From CAWKDC01 sp964383495 (GTDB lineage: Bacteria > Pseudomonadota > Gammaproteobacteria > JABCZS01), in contig CAYLHG010000008.1 of the NCBI GenBank assembly GCA_964383495.1, positions 1-62,691 of the forward strand: a stretch of 62,691 nucleotides of DNA, written 5' to 3'. The translations under genes were made by a program, and so were the position numbers. The notes beneath the pieces are model-generated. The model was not told the DNA's origin, did no database searches, and worked only from the letters and a program-made list of their open reading frames with translations. Below, piece by piece: positions 15,926 through 24,759 of the stretch; positions within the stretch are counted from its first letter, which is position 1; each line of letters begins with the position of its first letter.

Positions 15926-17702
15926 CGCACTGCTGATGTTTTGCCTGCTATGGGCAATATCCTCTTACGCTGCAACCCCGTTGTTGGGTGCACCTTCATC
16001 CGATATTATTCCTCCTGGACAAGCCTTTCAAGTGCATGTGGAAAAAGTAACACCTGAAGCAATCACGCTAGACTTCATCATTGCACCTAAAACGTATTTA
16101 TATCAAAAAGCATTTTTGTTTACATCCGATGCTGTGCGCGTAGGCGCCCCCGAATTCCCGCCTGCTCAAAGCATTAAAGATCCGTTTTTAGGGCAGACGA
16201 ATATTTACCGTGAATCAGTGGCAGTTGTATTGCCTGTGACACCGCCTATGACGCAGCCAATAACATTGGATGTGACTTACCAAGGTTGTCATGATGTTGG
16301 GTTTTGTTACCCACCGCAAACGGTTCAGCTTTCTGTTGAGTTGCCTCCAGAAGCAAGCATCCCTTCAGTGCCTGCGCCTACTGTTGCGAGCATGCCCGCC
16401 TCTACTCCACTTGACGTATTATCTTCGCGTAACGGCTGGGCGTTGTTGGCTTTTTTAGGGTTTGGTATTTTATTATCTTTTACGCCTTGTGTTTTACCCA
16501 TGATTCCTATTCTGAGTGCGTTAATTTTGGGGGAACAACAAAAACATCATCCCTTAAAAGCGTTCACATTGGCTGCTTCTTATGTCGCGGGAATGGCGCT
16601 CACTTATGCGGCATTGGGGGCTATTGTGGGCAGTTTAGGCGCACGTGTGCAGGCGCAATGGCAGAACCCATGGGTGTTGAGTAGCACCGCAGCGTTGTTG
16701 GTGTTATTTGCAGTGCTGTTGGTTTACGATAAACCTCAAGCTTTTTTATCGCGATTTTCTGGCGCATTTCATCGTTTCTCACATGCGCTGCCACAAGGCG
16801 AATACATCAGTGTGGCGTTGATGGGCGTGTTGGCTAGTGTAGTGATTTCCCCTTGTGTTACGCCGCCTTTGGTAGGTGCGTTGACATTCATTACAGTAGA
16901 GGGAAATATACTATTTGGCAGTTTGGCATTGTTTATGCTGGGTTTAGGGATGGGGTTGCCACTTTTGGGGGTGACCTGGCTAGGGACGGCAATTTTACCT
17001 AAACGCGGGCAATGGATGGAACGTGTAAAGCATTTGTTGGCATTATTACTGTTAGTGATGGCGATTGATTTACTGACGCGCTTTATCCCTGAGTCTGTTG
17101 CATTATTATTGTATGGCTTGTTAACTATGGGCGTGGGTGTGTGGCTGAAGCCTTTTTCGCCTCGTAAAGGGTTGCAGCATTTATGGCAAGTTGTTGCTTG
17201 GGTATCCTTGGTATTGGGGGGTATTTGGGTGATTGGTGGAACCATGGGGCATAGCGACTGGCGTTCGCCCTTAAAGCCTGCGGAGAATAGCTCAGCTCAA
17301 CATGCATTGGCTTTTCAGGTAGTGACAACACCGCAAGATTTGGTACAGGCTTTAATGAAAGCGCACATGGCAGGAAAGCCGGCGTTTGTTGATTTTTATG
17401 CAGATTGGTGTGTTGCTTGTGTGCATATGGAAAAAACAGTGTTGATGAATGAAACTGTGCAAGGGTTGTTAGTGCCTTATGATTTAATCAGGGTGGATTT
17501 GACGGAGTCAAACAAAGATACGCAGATGCTGATGGAAACCTGGCAATTGTTCGGCCCGCCTGTATTTTTATTTTTTAATGCTCAGGGGCAAGAGCTCAAA
17601 ATGGCCCGCGTAAATGGTGAGATGAGTGAGGAAAGCTTTATAACTCATTTAAGCAATCTTCCGGAATCTTCTGGAATTAGGACGACATCTCCGAAAAACT
17701 AG
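15909..17702 (+). CDS. dsbD: Thiol:disulfide interchange protein DsbD
   Basis: Passes electrons from cytoplasmic thioredoxin across the inner membrane to periplasmic disulfide reductases. The 597-residue protein has a signal peptide (INALLMFCLLWAISSYA). An N-terminal alpha domain carries the Cys pair in YQGCHDVGFCYPPQ, and a membrane domain carries LSFTPCVLPMIPIL and VISPCVTPPLVG. The C-terminal thioredoxin-like gamma domain has DFYADWCVACVHM (C501/C504). All three cysteine pairs are present. The start at 15909 is chosen for the signal peptide and overlaps the previous gene by 17 bases. It may service the cysteine-rich exported proteins of the Dot/Icm locus (inference). Confidence 0.95.
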   Translation: MAQKINALLMFCLLWAISSYAATPLLGAPSSDIIPPGQAFQVHVEKVTPEAITLDFIIAPKTYLYQKAFLFTSDAVRVGAPEFPPAQSIKDPFLGQTNIYRESVAVVLPVTPPMTQPITLDVTYQGCHDVGFCYPPQTVQLSVELPPEASIPSVPAPTVASMPASTPLDVLSSRNGWALLAFLGFGILLSFTPCVLPMIPILSALILGEQQKHHPLKAFTLAASYVAGMALTYAALGAIVGSLGARVQAQWQNPWVLSSTAALLVLFAVLLVYDKPQAFLSRFSGAFHRFSHALPQGEYISVALMGVLASVVISPCVTPPLVGALTFITVEGNILFGSLALFMLGLGMGLPLLGVTWLGTAILPKRGQWMERVKHLLALLLLVMAIDLLTRFIPESVALLLYGLLTMGVGVWLKPFSPRKGLQHLWQVVAWVSLVLGGIWVIGGTMGHSDWRSPLKPAENSSAQHALAFQVVTTPQDLVQALMKAHMAGKPAFVDFYADWCVACVHMEKTVLMNETVQGLLVPYDLIRVDLTESNKDTQMLMETWQLFGPPVFLFFNAQGQELKMARVNGEMSEESFITHLSNLPESSGIRTTSPKN

Positions 17703-17708
17703 ACAGAC

Positions 17709-17794
17709 ACAAAGAATTGATGCATAATGCAGCTAGGTTTATGAGGGAGCTGTCCTTTGTTACATAATTCTTTGTAGTCGCGCATGATATGCGC
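17709..17794. other. Nested inverted repeats in the dsbD-accB gap
   Basis: ACAAAGAATT (17709-17718) is an exact reverse complement of AATTCTTTGT (17766-17775). Between them CAGCT (17730-17734) pairs with AGCTG (17748-17752). A perfect GCGCAT/ATGCGC hairpin with a 3-base loop follows at 17780-17794. This could be a dsbD transcription-end structure or a short palindromic repeat; there is no clean T tract right after the first stem. Confidence 0.4.
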
Positions 17795-17816
17795 CCTAGC
17801 ATAGGATTTATGCAAG

Positions 17817-17897
17817 CCCCCTTTGTAAAGCTTGGCCCGGACCCGATTCGGGCGGGCAGAATATTGCGGTAGAGAGCCGCAATATTTGGGGGTTTTT
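17817..17897 (+). repeat. Copy 1 of a structured intergenic element (CCCCC...GGGGGTTTTT)
   Basis: An outer stem CCCCC (17817-17821)/GGGGG (17888-17892) is followed directly by TTTTT. It encloses two hairpins: a nested GCCC/CCCG...CGGG/GGGC stem at 17835-17857, and a 10-bp stem AATATTGCGG (17860-17869)/CCGCAATATT (17877-17886). A second copy lies at 42743-42802 and shares AAAGCTTGGCCCGGAC. The shape is that of a branched Rho-independent terminator or a small repeat element. It separates dsbD from accB. Confidence 0.6.
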
Positions 17898-17940
17898 AAG
17901 ATGTGTTCCTTTTTCATCATATTAATATTAAGGTAACTTC

Positions 17941-18408
17941 ATGGATATTCGCAAAGTTAAAAAGCTCATTGAGCTGCTTGAGGAGTCAAATTGCACCGAA
18001 TTAGAAATCCGCGAAGGTGAGGAATCCGTCCGTATTTCCCGTGCGGGCACAGTAGCTAGTTACATTCCTGCACCCGTGACGGTTGCTCCCGCCCCCGTTT
18101 CTGCAGCCCCTGGGGTCTCAGTAGAAGCGCCCAGTGTAACAAGCGTACCGACTGAAAAGCCGAAAGTGAAAGGACATGAAGTGAAATCCCCCATGGTAGG
18201 CACGGCTTATCGAGCCTCTTCTCCTGAAGCACGTCCTTTCGTAGAGGTGGGAAGTGTTGTAAAAGCAGGAGATACGTTGTGCTTGATTGAAGCCATGAAA
18301 ATGTTCAATCCCATTGAAGCTGATACAGGCGGCGTGATAGTGGAGATTCTGATTTCCAGTGGCGACCCTGTAGAATACGGCCAAACGCTTTTCATCATTC
18401 AGAAGTGA
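17941..18408 (+). CDS. accB: Biotin carboxyl carrier protein of acetyl-CoA carboxylase
   Basis: Carries the biotin that shuttles CO2 between AccC and the carboxyltransferase in malonyl-CoA synthesis. It has 155 residues: an N-terminal domain (RKVKKLIELLEESNCTELEI), a Pro/Ala/Val linker (about residues 40-75) and a C-terminal biotinyl domain with the biotinylation motif EAMKM at K120, followed by NPIEADTGG. It is the first gene of the accB-accC-prmA unit, 7 bases ahead of accC. Confidence 0.97.
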   Translation: MDIRKVKKLIELLEESNCTELEIREGEESVRISRAGTVASYIPAPVTVAPAPVSAAPGVSVEAPSVTSVPTEKPKVKGHEVKSPMVGTAYRASSPEARPFVEVGSVVKAGDTLCLIEAMKMFNPIEADTGGVIVEILISSGDPVEYGQTLFIIQK

Positions 18409-18415
18409 GAGCTCC

Positions 18416-19765
18416 ATGTTTAGAAAAATTGTGATTGCCAACCGTGGCGAAATTGCACTTCGTATTTTACGTGCATGCAAGGAATTGAACATTAAAACTG
18501 TTGCGGTATACAGCGAAGCAGATGTAGATTTGATGCATGTGAAGTTGGCAGATGAATCCGTGTGCATTGGCCCGCCCAATCCACGCGAAAGTTATTTAAA
18601 TATTCCTGCGCTGATCTCTGCAGCAGAAATTACGGATTCCGATGCTATTCATCCTGGCTATGGGTTCCTCGCTGAAAATGCTGATTTTGCTGAGCGCGTA
18701 GAAGAAAGTGGTTTTAAATTTATTGGTCCTAGTGCAGAAAATATTCGTTTGATGGGCGATAAAGTATCTGCCATTCGCATGATGAAAAAAGCAGGTGTGC
18801 CGACTGTGCCTGGATCAGATGGCCCTCTTTCTAACAGTGATGCTGAGAATTTAATTCTGGCGAAAAAAATTGGTTACCCCATTATCATTAAAGCGGCGGG
18901 TGGCGGTGGCGGCCGAGGCATGCGTGTAGTGCATTCCGAACATACATTATTAAATGCTATTGCCATGACACGTCAAGAAGCTGCCGCAGCGTTCGGTAAT
19001 GATAAATTGTACATGGAAAAATTTTTACAAAACCCGCGTCACATTGAAATTCAAGTGTTGGCAGACAGTTTTCGTCATGCGGTTTATTTGGGTGAGCGCG
19101 ATTGTTCTATGCAACGTCGCCATCAAAAAGTATTGGAAGAAGCGCCTGCTCCTGGGGTGACTGAAAAATTACGCGAAGGCATTGGAAAACGCTGTGTCAA
19201 AGCATGTGAAGAAATGGGGTACGTGGGTGCGGGCACATTTGAGTTTTTATTCGAAGATGGTAGCTTTTATTTCATTGAAATGAACACACGTGTACAAGTT
19301 GAACATCCTGTGACAGAAATGATTACAGATGTTGATATTGTGCGTGAACAAATTCGTGTTGCTGCAGGCGAAAAATTAAGTATTTCACAAAAAGATATTA
19401 CATTGCGTGGCCACGCAATTGAATGCCGTATCAATGCTGAAGATGCGAAAACTTTTTTGCCTTGCCCAGGCTTAATAGAAATGTTGCACGCGCCAGGAGG
19501 ACCAGGCATTCGCTTTGATTCACATGCTTATTCGGGTTATAAAGTACCACCTTATTATGATTCTTTAATTGGTAAATTAATTGCATACGGCGAAACGCGT
19601 GACATTGCGATTGCACGTATGCGAAACGCATTAGATGAAATTCATATTGAAGGGATCAAAACAAATATTGGATTGCATCGCCATTTAATGGAAGATCTTG
19701 CCTTTAAGCAAGGTGGCACAAATATCCATTATTTAGAAGAAAAACTTGGTCTAGGGAAAAGATAA
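18416..19765 (+). CDS. accC: Biotin carboxylase subunit of acetyl-CoA carboxylase
   Basis: Carboxylates the biotin of AccB using ATP and bicarbonate. The 449-residue length is standard. The biotin-carboxylase N-domain (KIVIANRGEIALRILRACKE) is followed by the ATP-grasp glycine loop (IIIKAAGGGGGRGMRVV), the active-site segment EMNTRVQVEHPVTEMI and HAIECRINAEDA. The gene is complete and lies tightly between accB and prmA. Confidence 0.98.
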   Translation: MFRKIVIANRGEIALRILRACKELNIKTVAVYSEADVDLMHVKLADESVCIGPPNPRESYLNIPALISAAEITDSDAIHPGYGFLAENADFAERVEESGFKFIGPSAENIRLMGDKVSAIRMMKKAGVPTVPGSDGPLSNSDAENLILAKKIGYPIIIKAAGGGGGRGMRVVHSEHTLLNAIAMTRQEAAAAFGNDKLYMEKFLQNPRHIEIQVLADSFRHAVYLGERDCSMQRRHQKVLEEAPAPGVTEKLREGIGKRCVKACEEMGYVGAGTFEFLFEDGSFYFIEMNTRVQVEHPVTEMITDVDIVREQIRVAAGEKLSISQKDITLRGHAIECRINAEDAKTFLPCPGLIEMLHAPGGPGIRFDSHAYSGYKVPPYYDSLIGKLIAYGETRDIAIARMRNALDEIHIEGIKTNIGLHRHLMEDLAFKQGGTNIHYLEEKLGLGKR

Positions 19766-19766
19766 T

Positions 19767-20636
19767 ATGCCTTGGCGGTCGCTACGCGTTGCTGTTTCTC
19801 GCGATTGGGTTGAACCCATTTCGGATCTCCTCATGGACCAAGGCGCTGTCAGCATTACGCTGACAGATGCGCAAAACGAGCCTTTGCTTGAGCCGGGGCC
19901 AGACGAATTGCCTTTATGGGGAGAGGCTTTTGTCACAGCGTTATTCGATATCAACACTTCTTTAAAGGCGCCTAGCGAAGCGTTACAAGCCGTATTGCCT
20001 GATGCCAGCGTGAGTATTGAGGACGTTCCTGATCAAGCGTGGGAGAGAGTATGCTTAGCCTACGTACAACCCATGCTATTTGGAAAGCAGTTATGGGTGA
20101 TCCCTAGCCATTGGGAAGATGAAAAGCCTGATGGGCACGTTATGGTGCTTGACCCAGGATTAGCGTTTGGCACAGGCACACATCCTACCACACGGTTGAT
20201 GCTTACTTTTCTCGATAACTATGACTGTGAAGATAAAGTGGCTGTGGATTACGGATGTGGATCAGGCATTTTATCAATAGCAGCAGCCATTAAAGGTGCA
20301 GCGCAAGTATTAAGTGTGGATCATGATCCACAAGCATTGTTAGCCACCAAAGATAATGCATTAAAAAATAATTGCATCGATGCGATCAGTGCATTTTTGC
20401 CAGGGCAGTATCCTCATCTGAAAGCGGATATTGTGTTGGCTAATATTATTTTAGGGCCGCTAGTAAGTTTGCATGATACATTAAAATCTTTTCTCAAACC
20501 GCATGGCATTTTAGTATTGTCTGGCATATTGGCAGAACAACAAGAAGCGTTGTTAGCGGCTTATGCAGACATGGAAGTATTGGAAATTAAAAAAGATGAA
20601 GAGTGGATTTTGGTTGCAATGAGCTTAGGATTGTAA
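19767..20636 (+). CDS. prmA: Ribosomal protein L11 methyltransferase
   Basis: Trimethylates ribosomal protein L11 using S-adenosylmethionine. It has 289 residues, with an N-terminal L11-recognition domain and a C-terminal Rossmann methyltransferase domain: DPGLAFGTGTHPTTRLML, then VDYGCGSGILSIAAAIKGA (motif I) and the post-I/IV segment DIVLANIILGPLV. It starts one base after the accC stop, so it is co-transcribed with accBC. In many gammaproteobacteria prmA is followed by dusB-fis; here dusB is missing and a 213-base structured non-coding segment lies before fis. Confidence 0.95.
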   Translation: MPWRSLRVAVSRDWVEPISDLLMDQGAVSITLTDAQNEPLLEPGPDELPLWGEAFVTALFDINTSLKAPSEALQAVLPDASVSIEDVPDQAWERVCLAYVQPMLFGKQLWVIPSHWEDEKPDGHVMVLDPGLAFGTGTHPTTRLMLTFLDNYDCEDKVAVDYGCGSGILSIAAAIKGAAQVLSVDHDPQALLATKDNALKNNCIDAISAFLPGQYPHLKADIVLANIILGPLVSLHDTLKSFLKPHGILVLSGILAEQQEALLAAYADMEVLEIKKDEEWILVAMSLGL

Positions 20637-20659
20637 AATTTTTTTACAAACCCCCTTGG

Positions 20660-20802
20660 CATTCGGGGAAAAGTGGATTAATATACTTCTTACCCCGAGT
20701 GAAAAGACCACATCTTGAAGTAGGGCAGTTCGGCCCTGGTTAATTTAGTATTCAGCACTCTCTGTACTTACCATGCTGATGGTGAAGGGCTTCGTTGTGG
20801 TC
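20660..20802 (+). ncRNA. Strongly structured candidate RNA in the prmA-fis gap
   Basis: A 9-bp hairpin CATTCGGGG (20660-20668)/CCCCGAGTG (20693-20701, one G-U pair) with an inner AAGT/ACTT is followed by a multibranch fold. Its closing stem is GACCACA (20706-20712)/TGTGGTC (20796-20802), extended by GAAG (20717-20720)/CTTC (20790-20793). This encloses the hairpins AGGGC/GCCCT (20722-20737) and CAGCA/TGCTG. It matches no RNA family I know by sequence. It may be a fis leader or an independent small RNA; the strand is uncertain because the minus strand also shows a stem followed by TTTT. Confidence 0.45.
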
Positions 20803-20849
20803 AAATTTTGAACAAGGACTGATCATTTTTTGAACAGGGTGGCAGAAAT

Positions 20850-21140
20850 ATGCACAATTCATTATTATCTTTGGCTAGGAAGTCCGCCGATGTGGCGAAT
20901 TCCACTGAAAACGGCACGCCGTTGCGTGACAGTGTAAAAGCTTCAATTGAACGTTATTTTACTCACTTGGATGGTCAAGGGATCACCAATTTGTACGAGA
21001 TCGTCATTGCAGAAGTGGAAGAACCTTTATTGCAAACAGTGATGAGAATCACCGGTAACAACCAGTCATTGGCCGCTAGATTATTGGGTTTGAGTCGTGG
21101 TACATTGCGCAAGAAGTTGGAGCAATTTGGGTTGTTATAA
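20850..21140 (+). CDS. fis: Nucleoid-associated regulator Fis
   Basis: DNA-bending global regulator, 96 residues. The C-terminal helix-turn-helix is clear (ITGNNQSLAARLLGLSRGTL then RKKLEQFGLL), and the central part (SVKASIERYFTHLDGQGITN) matches the Fis dimer helices. In Legionella several Fis proteins regulate effector genes and the intracellular cycle, so this one could influence the Dot/Icm region (known for the relative, inferred here). It has no gap to purH. The leader contains the structured segment described at 20660 and a direct repeat TTTTGAACAAGG/TTTTGAACAGGG at about 20807-20840. Confidence 0.95.
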   Translation: MHNSLLSLARKSADVANSTENGTPLRDSVKASIERYFTHLDGQGITNLYEIVIAEVEEPLLQTVMRITGNNQSLAARLLGLSRGTLRKKLEQFGLL

Positions 21141-22652
21141 ATGAGATTTTTTCCAAAACGAGCGCTGCTAAGTGTGTCAGATAAAACGGGGCTTGTGCCT
21201 TTGGCATCTGCGTTGCACAAAGTCGGTGTAGAATTGTTGTCTACGGGCGGTACGGCTGCTGTATTACGAAATGCCGGGTTGCCTGTTGTTTTGGTAGAAG
21301 ATTTAACAGATTTTCCTGAAATCATGGATGGGCGGGTGAAAACATTACACCCGCGCGTGCATGGTGGTATTTTGGGGCGCAGCAGCATCGATGATGATGT
21401 GATGGCTGCACACGGTATTCCAAAAATAGATTTAGTGGTAGTTAACTTTTATCCGTTTACTTTAGATCCTTCGATTGAAAATATTGACATTGGTGGCCCT
21501 GCCATGGTGCGTGCAGCGGCAAAAAATCACGAACATGTGGCTGTGTTGGCTTCATCGGATTTATACGATGCTTGTTTAGATGCATTGGACGCGGGAGAAA
21601 TCACATTAGAAACACGGCGCGCTTGGGCGGCTCTGGCTTTTGGTTTAACCGCGCATTATGATGCAGCCATTCATGCTTTTTTGGCAGAAGCACCCTTGCA
21701 ACAGAGGTTGCCTAATACACTCAATTTATCGTTGGAATGTTTATCTACGTTGCGATATGGAGAAAACCCGCACCAATCAGCAGGATTATATGCGCCAGCA
21801 GGTTCACTAGAAGGGTTAGCTGCTGCAACGTTAGTACAGGGCAAACCTTTATCTTATAACAACTGGGTAGACGCAGATGCAGCATTAGCGTGCATTCGTT
21901 CATTCCCAGAACCTGCGTGTGCGATTATTAAGCATGCCAATCCTTGTGGTGTAGCGATTGCTGCCACATTAGAAAAAGCCTATGAAAAAGCGTATGAAAG
22001 TGATCCACAAGCTGCATTTGGCGGCATCATTGCTTTTAACCGCTCTTTGGATGAGCTAACCGCACGGCGTTTGATTGAACAACAATTTGTGGAAGTGATT
22101 ATTTGCCCTGCCGTTGAGCCGCGTGCAGTATTGCATTTGCAGACAAAGCCCAATGTGCGTGTGATCACAGTTGATTTGAATATGCCACAAAACCAATGGA
22201 TGATGCGTTCTATTCAAGGCGCTTTTTTGGTACAAACAGTAGATCAAGAAAATATAGAAAGTACGATGAAAGTGGTGACACAGCGCCAACCTACGGAGCA
22301 AGAATGGATTGATTTACGTTTTGCGTGGCATGTGGTGAAATATGTGAAATCGAATGCCATTGTGGTTGTGAAAGACGGCCAAACATTGGGTGTTGGTGGC
22401 GGGCAAACAGCGCGTGTGGCTTCTGTAGAAATTGCGTTAGCAAAGGCGGCTGCATTTCTCGCAGTGCGTGATGCAGTGTTGGCGAGCGATGCGTTTTTCC
22501 CTTTTTCAGACAGCATTGATTTGGCCGCACGTGCAGGCATTAAAGCCATTATCCAGCCGGGAGGATCTGTGCGTGATGCGCAAGTGATTGCAGCTGCAGA
22601 TGCACATGGAATGACCATGATTTTTACGGGGGTGCGGCATTTCTACCATTAA
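21141..22652 (+). CDS. purH: Bifunctional AICAR transformylase/IMP cyclohydrolase
   Basis: Catalyses the last two steps of IMP synthesis. The 503-residue protein has an N-terminal cyclohydrolase domain (ALLSVSDKTGLVPLASALHK, STGGTAAVLRNAG, EIMDGRVKTLHPRVHGGIL) and a C-terminal transformylase domain (LRYGENPHQSAGLY, IKHANPCGVA, DAFFPFSDSIDLAARAGIKA). It starts directly after the fis stop, so Fis and purine synthesis share a transcript, as I recall for Legionella. Confidence 0.97.
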   Translation: MRFFPKRALLSVSDKTGLVPLASALHKVGVELLSTGGTAAVLRNAGLPVVLVEDLTDFPEIMDGRVKTLHPRVHGGILGRSSIDDDVMAAHGIPKIDLVVVNFYPFTLDPSIENIDIGGPAMVRAAAKNHEHVAVLASSDLYDACLDALDAGEITLETRRAWAALAFGLTAHYDAAIHAFLAEAPLQQRLPNTLNLSLECLSTLRYGENPHQSAGLYAPAGSLEGLAAATLVQGKPLSYNNWVDADAALACIRSFPEPACAIIKHANPCGVAIAATLEKAYEKAYESDPQAAFGGIIAFNRSLDELTARRLIEQQFVEVIICPAVEPRAVLHLQTKPNVRVITVDLNMPQNQWMMRSIQGAFLVQTVDQENIESTMKVVTQRQPTEQEWIDLRFAWHVVKYVKSNAIVVVKDGQTLGVGGGQTARVASVEIALAKAAAFLAVRDAVLASDAFFPFSDSIDLAARAGIKAIIQPGGSVRDAQVIAAADAHGMTMIFTGVRHFYH

Positions 22653-22653
22653 A

Positions 22654-23907
22654 GTGCTCATCGTGGGCAGCGGTGGGCGTGAACATGCGATGGCGATAAA
22701 AGCAGCTGCTTCAAAACATGTGGCAGAAGTATTTGTCGCTCCCGGCAATGGGGGCACTGCAATGGGTGCGCCACGTATTCGCAATGTCGCTATTGCTGCT
22801 ACCGATATTGATAGTTTACTCACGTTTGCGTTAGAAAAAAAAGTGGATGTCACCATTGTTGGCCCTGAAGCGCCACTTGTGCTAGGCATTGTTGATCGTT
22901 TTCATGAAAACAATTTACGTTGCTTTGGTCCCACAAAAGTGTGTGCGCAATTAGAAGGCTCCAAAGCTTATTGCAAAGCTTTTTTAAAAAAACATCACAT
23001 TCCTACAGCGCACTATGAAACATTCGAAGCTTTAAAGCCGGCGTTAGCTTATATTGAACAGCAAACATGTCCTATTGTGATTAAAGCGGATGGGTTGGCT
23101 GCAGGTAAAGGTGTGGTGATTGCGCAAACATTTGAAGAAGCACGTGATACCTTGCAATCTTTTTTAGGGGACAACATATTAGGAGATGCTTCTAAAAAAG
23201 TGGTGATTGAATCCTTTTTGCAAGGGCGTGAATTAAGTTTTATTGTGATGAGTGATGGAAAAAATGTTGTACCCTTAGCGACATCACAAGATCACAAACG
23301 TCGTGACGACGGTGATCGTGGGCCTAATACCGGTGGTATGGGCGCATTTTCTCCAGCAGATAATGTGAGTGATGCGTTGCACGATGAAATCATGCAAACC
23401 ATTATTCACCCCACGCTAAATGCGTTGCGCGATGCAGGCACACCTTATACGGGTTTTTTATATGCGGGCATTATGGTGGGGACGGATGGTAAACCTTACG
23501 TGTTAGAATTTAATTGTCGATTGGGTGATCCTGAAACACAGCCGCTATTAATGCGATTACGTTCAGATTTTGTAGCGCATTGTTTAGCAGCATGTGATGG
23601 AAAATTAAAAGAAGAAGTTTGGGAATGGGACCCACGTGTTGCCGTAGGTGTGGTGGTTGCGGCCCAAGGCTACCCCGAGCGCCCTGAAACCGGAAAAGCA
23701 ATTTCACTCATTGAAGATCAAGATGATTTATCTATATTTCATGCAGGAACGCTATGGAAAGACGGGCAATTACTAACGAATGGCGGGCGCGTATTATGTG
23801 TCACAGCGTTGGGGTCCTCAAAGCAAGCTGCCGCACAGCACGCGTATGATGCGCTTGATACTATTCATGTGGAGGGTGGGTTTTTTAGGAAGGATATCGG
23901 GAGGTAG
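22654..23907 (+). CDS. purD: Phosphoribosylamine-glycine ligase
   Basis: ATP-grasp enzyme making GAR in purine synthesis. Its 417 residues include LIVGSGGREHAMAIKAAAS at the N-terminus, VIKADGLAAGKGVVIA (ATP-grasp), DHKRRDDGDRGPNTGGMGAF and EFNCRLGDPETQPLLMRL. The start is a GTG one base after the purH stop, with no clear ribosome site, so translation relies on coupling. It ends the accB-to-purD block. Confidence 0.96.
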   Translation: MLIVGSGGREHAMAIKAAASKHVAEVFVAPGNGGTAMGAPRIRNVAIAATDIDSLLTFALEKKVDVTIVGPEAPLVLGIVDRFHENNLRCFGPTKVCAQLEGSKAYCKAFLKKHHIPTAHYETFEALKPALAYIEQQTCPIVIKADGLAAGKGVVIAQTFEEARDTLQSFLGDNILGDASKKVVIESFLQGRELSFIVMSDGKNVVPLATSQDHKRRDDGDRGPNTGGMGAFSPADNVSDALHDEIMQTIIHPTLNALRDAGTPYTGFLYAGIMVGTDGKPYVLEFNCRLGDPETQPLLMRLRSDFVAHCLAACDGKLKEEVWEWDPRVAVGVVVAAQGYPERPETGKAISLIEDQDDLSIFHAGTLWKDGQLLTNGGRVLCVTALGSSKQAAAQHAYDALDTIHVEGGFFRKDIGR

Positions 23908-24086
23908 GTACTTTAAAAGCCTTCCTTGTTCACTTTATTCCCCTTCCGCAAATATCGCGTGTATTTGAGCTGATAGGCGATAAAGAGGGGCTTTGATGGG
24001 GCGCTTAATGGTATTCAAGGAGGATAGGTTTCAGGAGAGATATCGAGTAGTATTATTTTAAAAAACAATGTGTTATAGAATTGGCC

Positions 24087-24116
24087 TTGACCGTCGAGGC
24101 GTTATAGTGTTATGGT
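24087..24116 (+). promoter_or_regulatory. Putative sigma-70 promoter before the 24.15-kb gene
   Basis: TTGACC (24087-24092, 5 of 6 consensus), an 18-base spacer and TATGGT (24111-24116, 4 of 6), 38 bases before the ATG at 24154. The rest of the 246-base gap after purD holds no gene that I can see. Confidence 0.45.
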
Positions 24117-24153
24117 TAGCTAACAAATTCAAATTGCTGTTGGGAGGGGTGAT

Positions 24154-24717
24154 ATGAAGTACAACGATAACACAGTGGTGTGCACAGCTAGTGCCCTCAG
24201 GCTCCTTACTTATTCATGCATTTTACTCCAGGATATTATGGTATTCGCTAAGATACTCCACCCTGGTGCTTTTGAAGAAGACGCTGCTTTGGATTGGTAT
24301 ACAGACGAGATCGCTTATTTGGTCATGCTTCCTGTTATGTTATATTTTGTCGGATCACTAGCTATCGCAGGCACCGGACGAAATCGAGGCGATGAACTGA
24401 TGTATGTAATGGCGGCGGCGGGCTTGCTTTGCGTAACTCCTCTCGCTTGTTTTCTTGCGGACACGGAGTCTAATAGCGATGACATAAGTAATGGCGCACT
24501 TCTTGCTCTGTTCGCTGGCACTATAGCTTTCGTTTTTGCACTTGGTGGTCTGATAGCACCGATCATGTTCAAAAATGATTTGGACAAATTACGGCAGCAC
24601 GAGCCTCTGCCTCAAAATCCAACAGGGACGCAATTTTTTAGCGATGTATGTGGGTTGACTACTATGAGTTTGAAATATAGAGAGCCCACGGTCTGGCACA
24701 GCGCCCGGAATGACTAA
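24154..24717 (+). CDS. Hypothetical membrane protein, 187 aa
   Basis: I do not recognise this protein. It has four likely membrane helices: near residues 10-30, 47-70 (YLVMLPVMLYFVGSLAIAG), 80-102 (YVMAAAGLLCVTPLACFLA) and 112-138 (LLALFAGTIAFVFALGGLIA). A polar C-terminal tail of about 45 residues follows. A ribosome site GGGAGGGG precedes the ATG. It stands alone, convergent with ppa. An inverted repeat AATGAGG (24716-24722)/CCTCATT (24753-24759) spans both stop codons. Many Legionellales effectors are small membrane proteins of this kind, but nothing specific supports that here. Confidence 0.65.
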   Translation: MKYNDNTVVCTASALRLLTYSCILLQDIMVFAKILHPGAFEEDAALDWYTDEIAYLVMLPVMLYFVGSLAIAGTGRNRGDELMYVMAAAGLLCVTPLACFLADTESNSDDISNGALLALFAGTIAFVFALGGLIAPIMFKNDLDKLRQHEPLPQNPTGTQFFSDVCGLTTMSLKYREPTVWHSARND

Positions 24718-24759
24718 TGAGGAATATCAGTAGGAGCTGTAGCTCTCAACGGCCTCATT
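24716..24759. terminator. Inverted repeat between convergent stops
   Basis: AATGAGG (24716-24722) pairs with CCTCATT (24753-24759), enclosing a short GAGCT/AGCTC stem. It spans the stops of both convergent genes. No strong T tract follows on either side, so terminator function is only possible. Confidence 0.3.

Noticed and set aside
17699..17920. Minus-strand 73-codon open frame in the dsbD-accB gap
   Set aside because: It runs through the structured palindromes and element copy 1 and has no family resemblance; structure explains the sequence better than coding.
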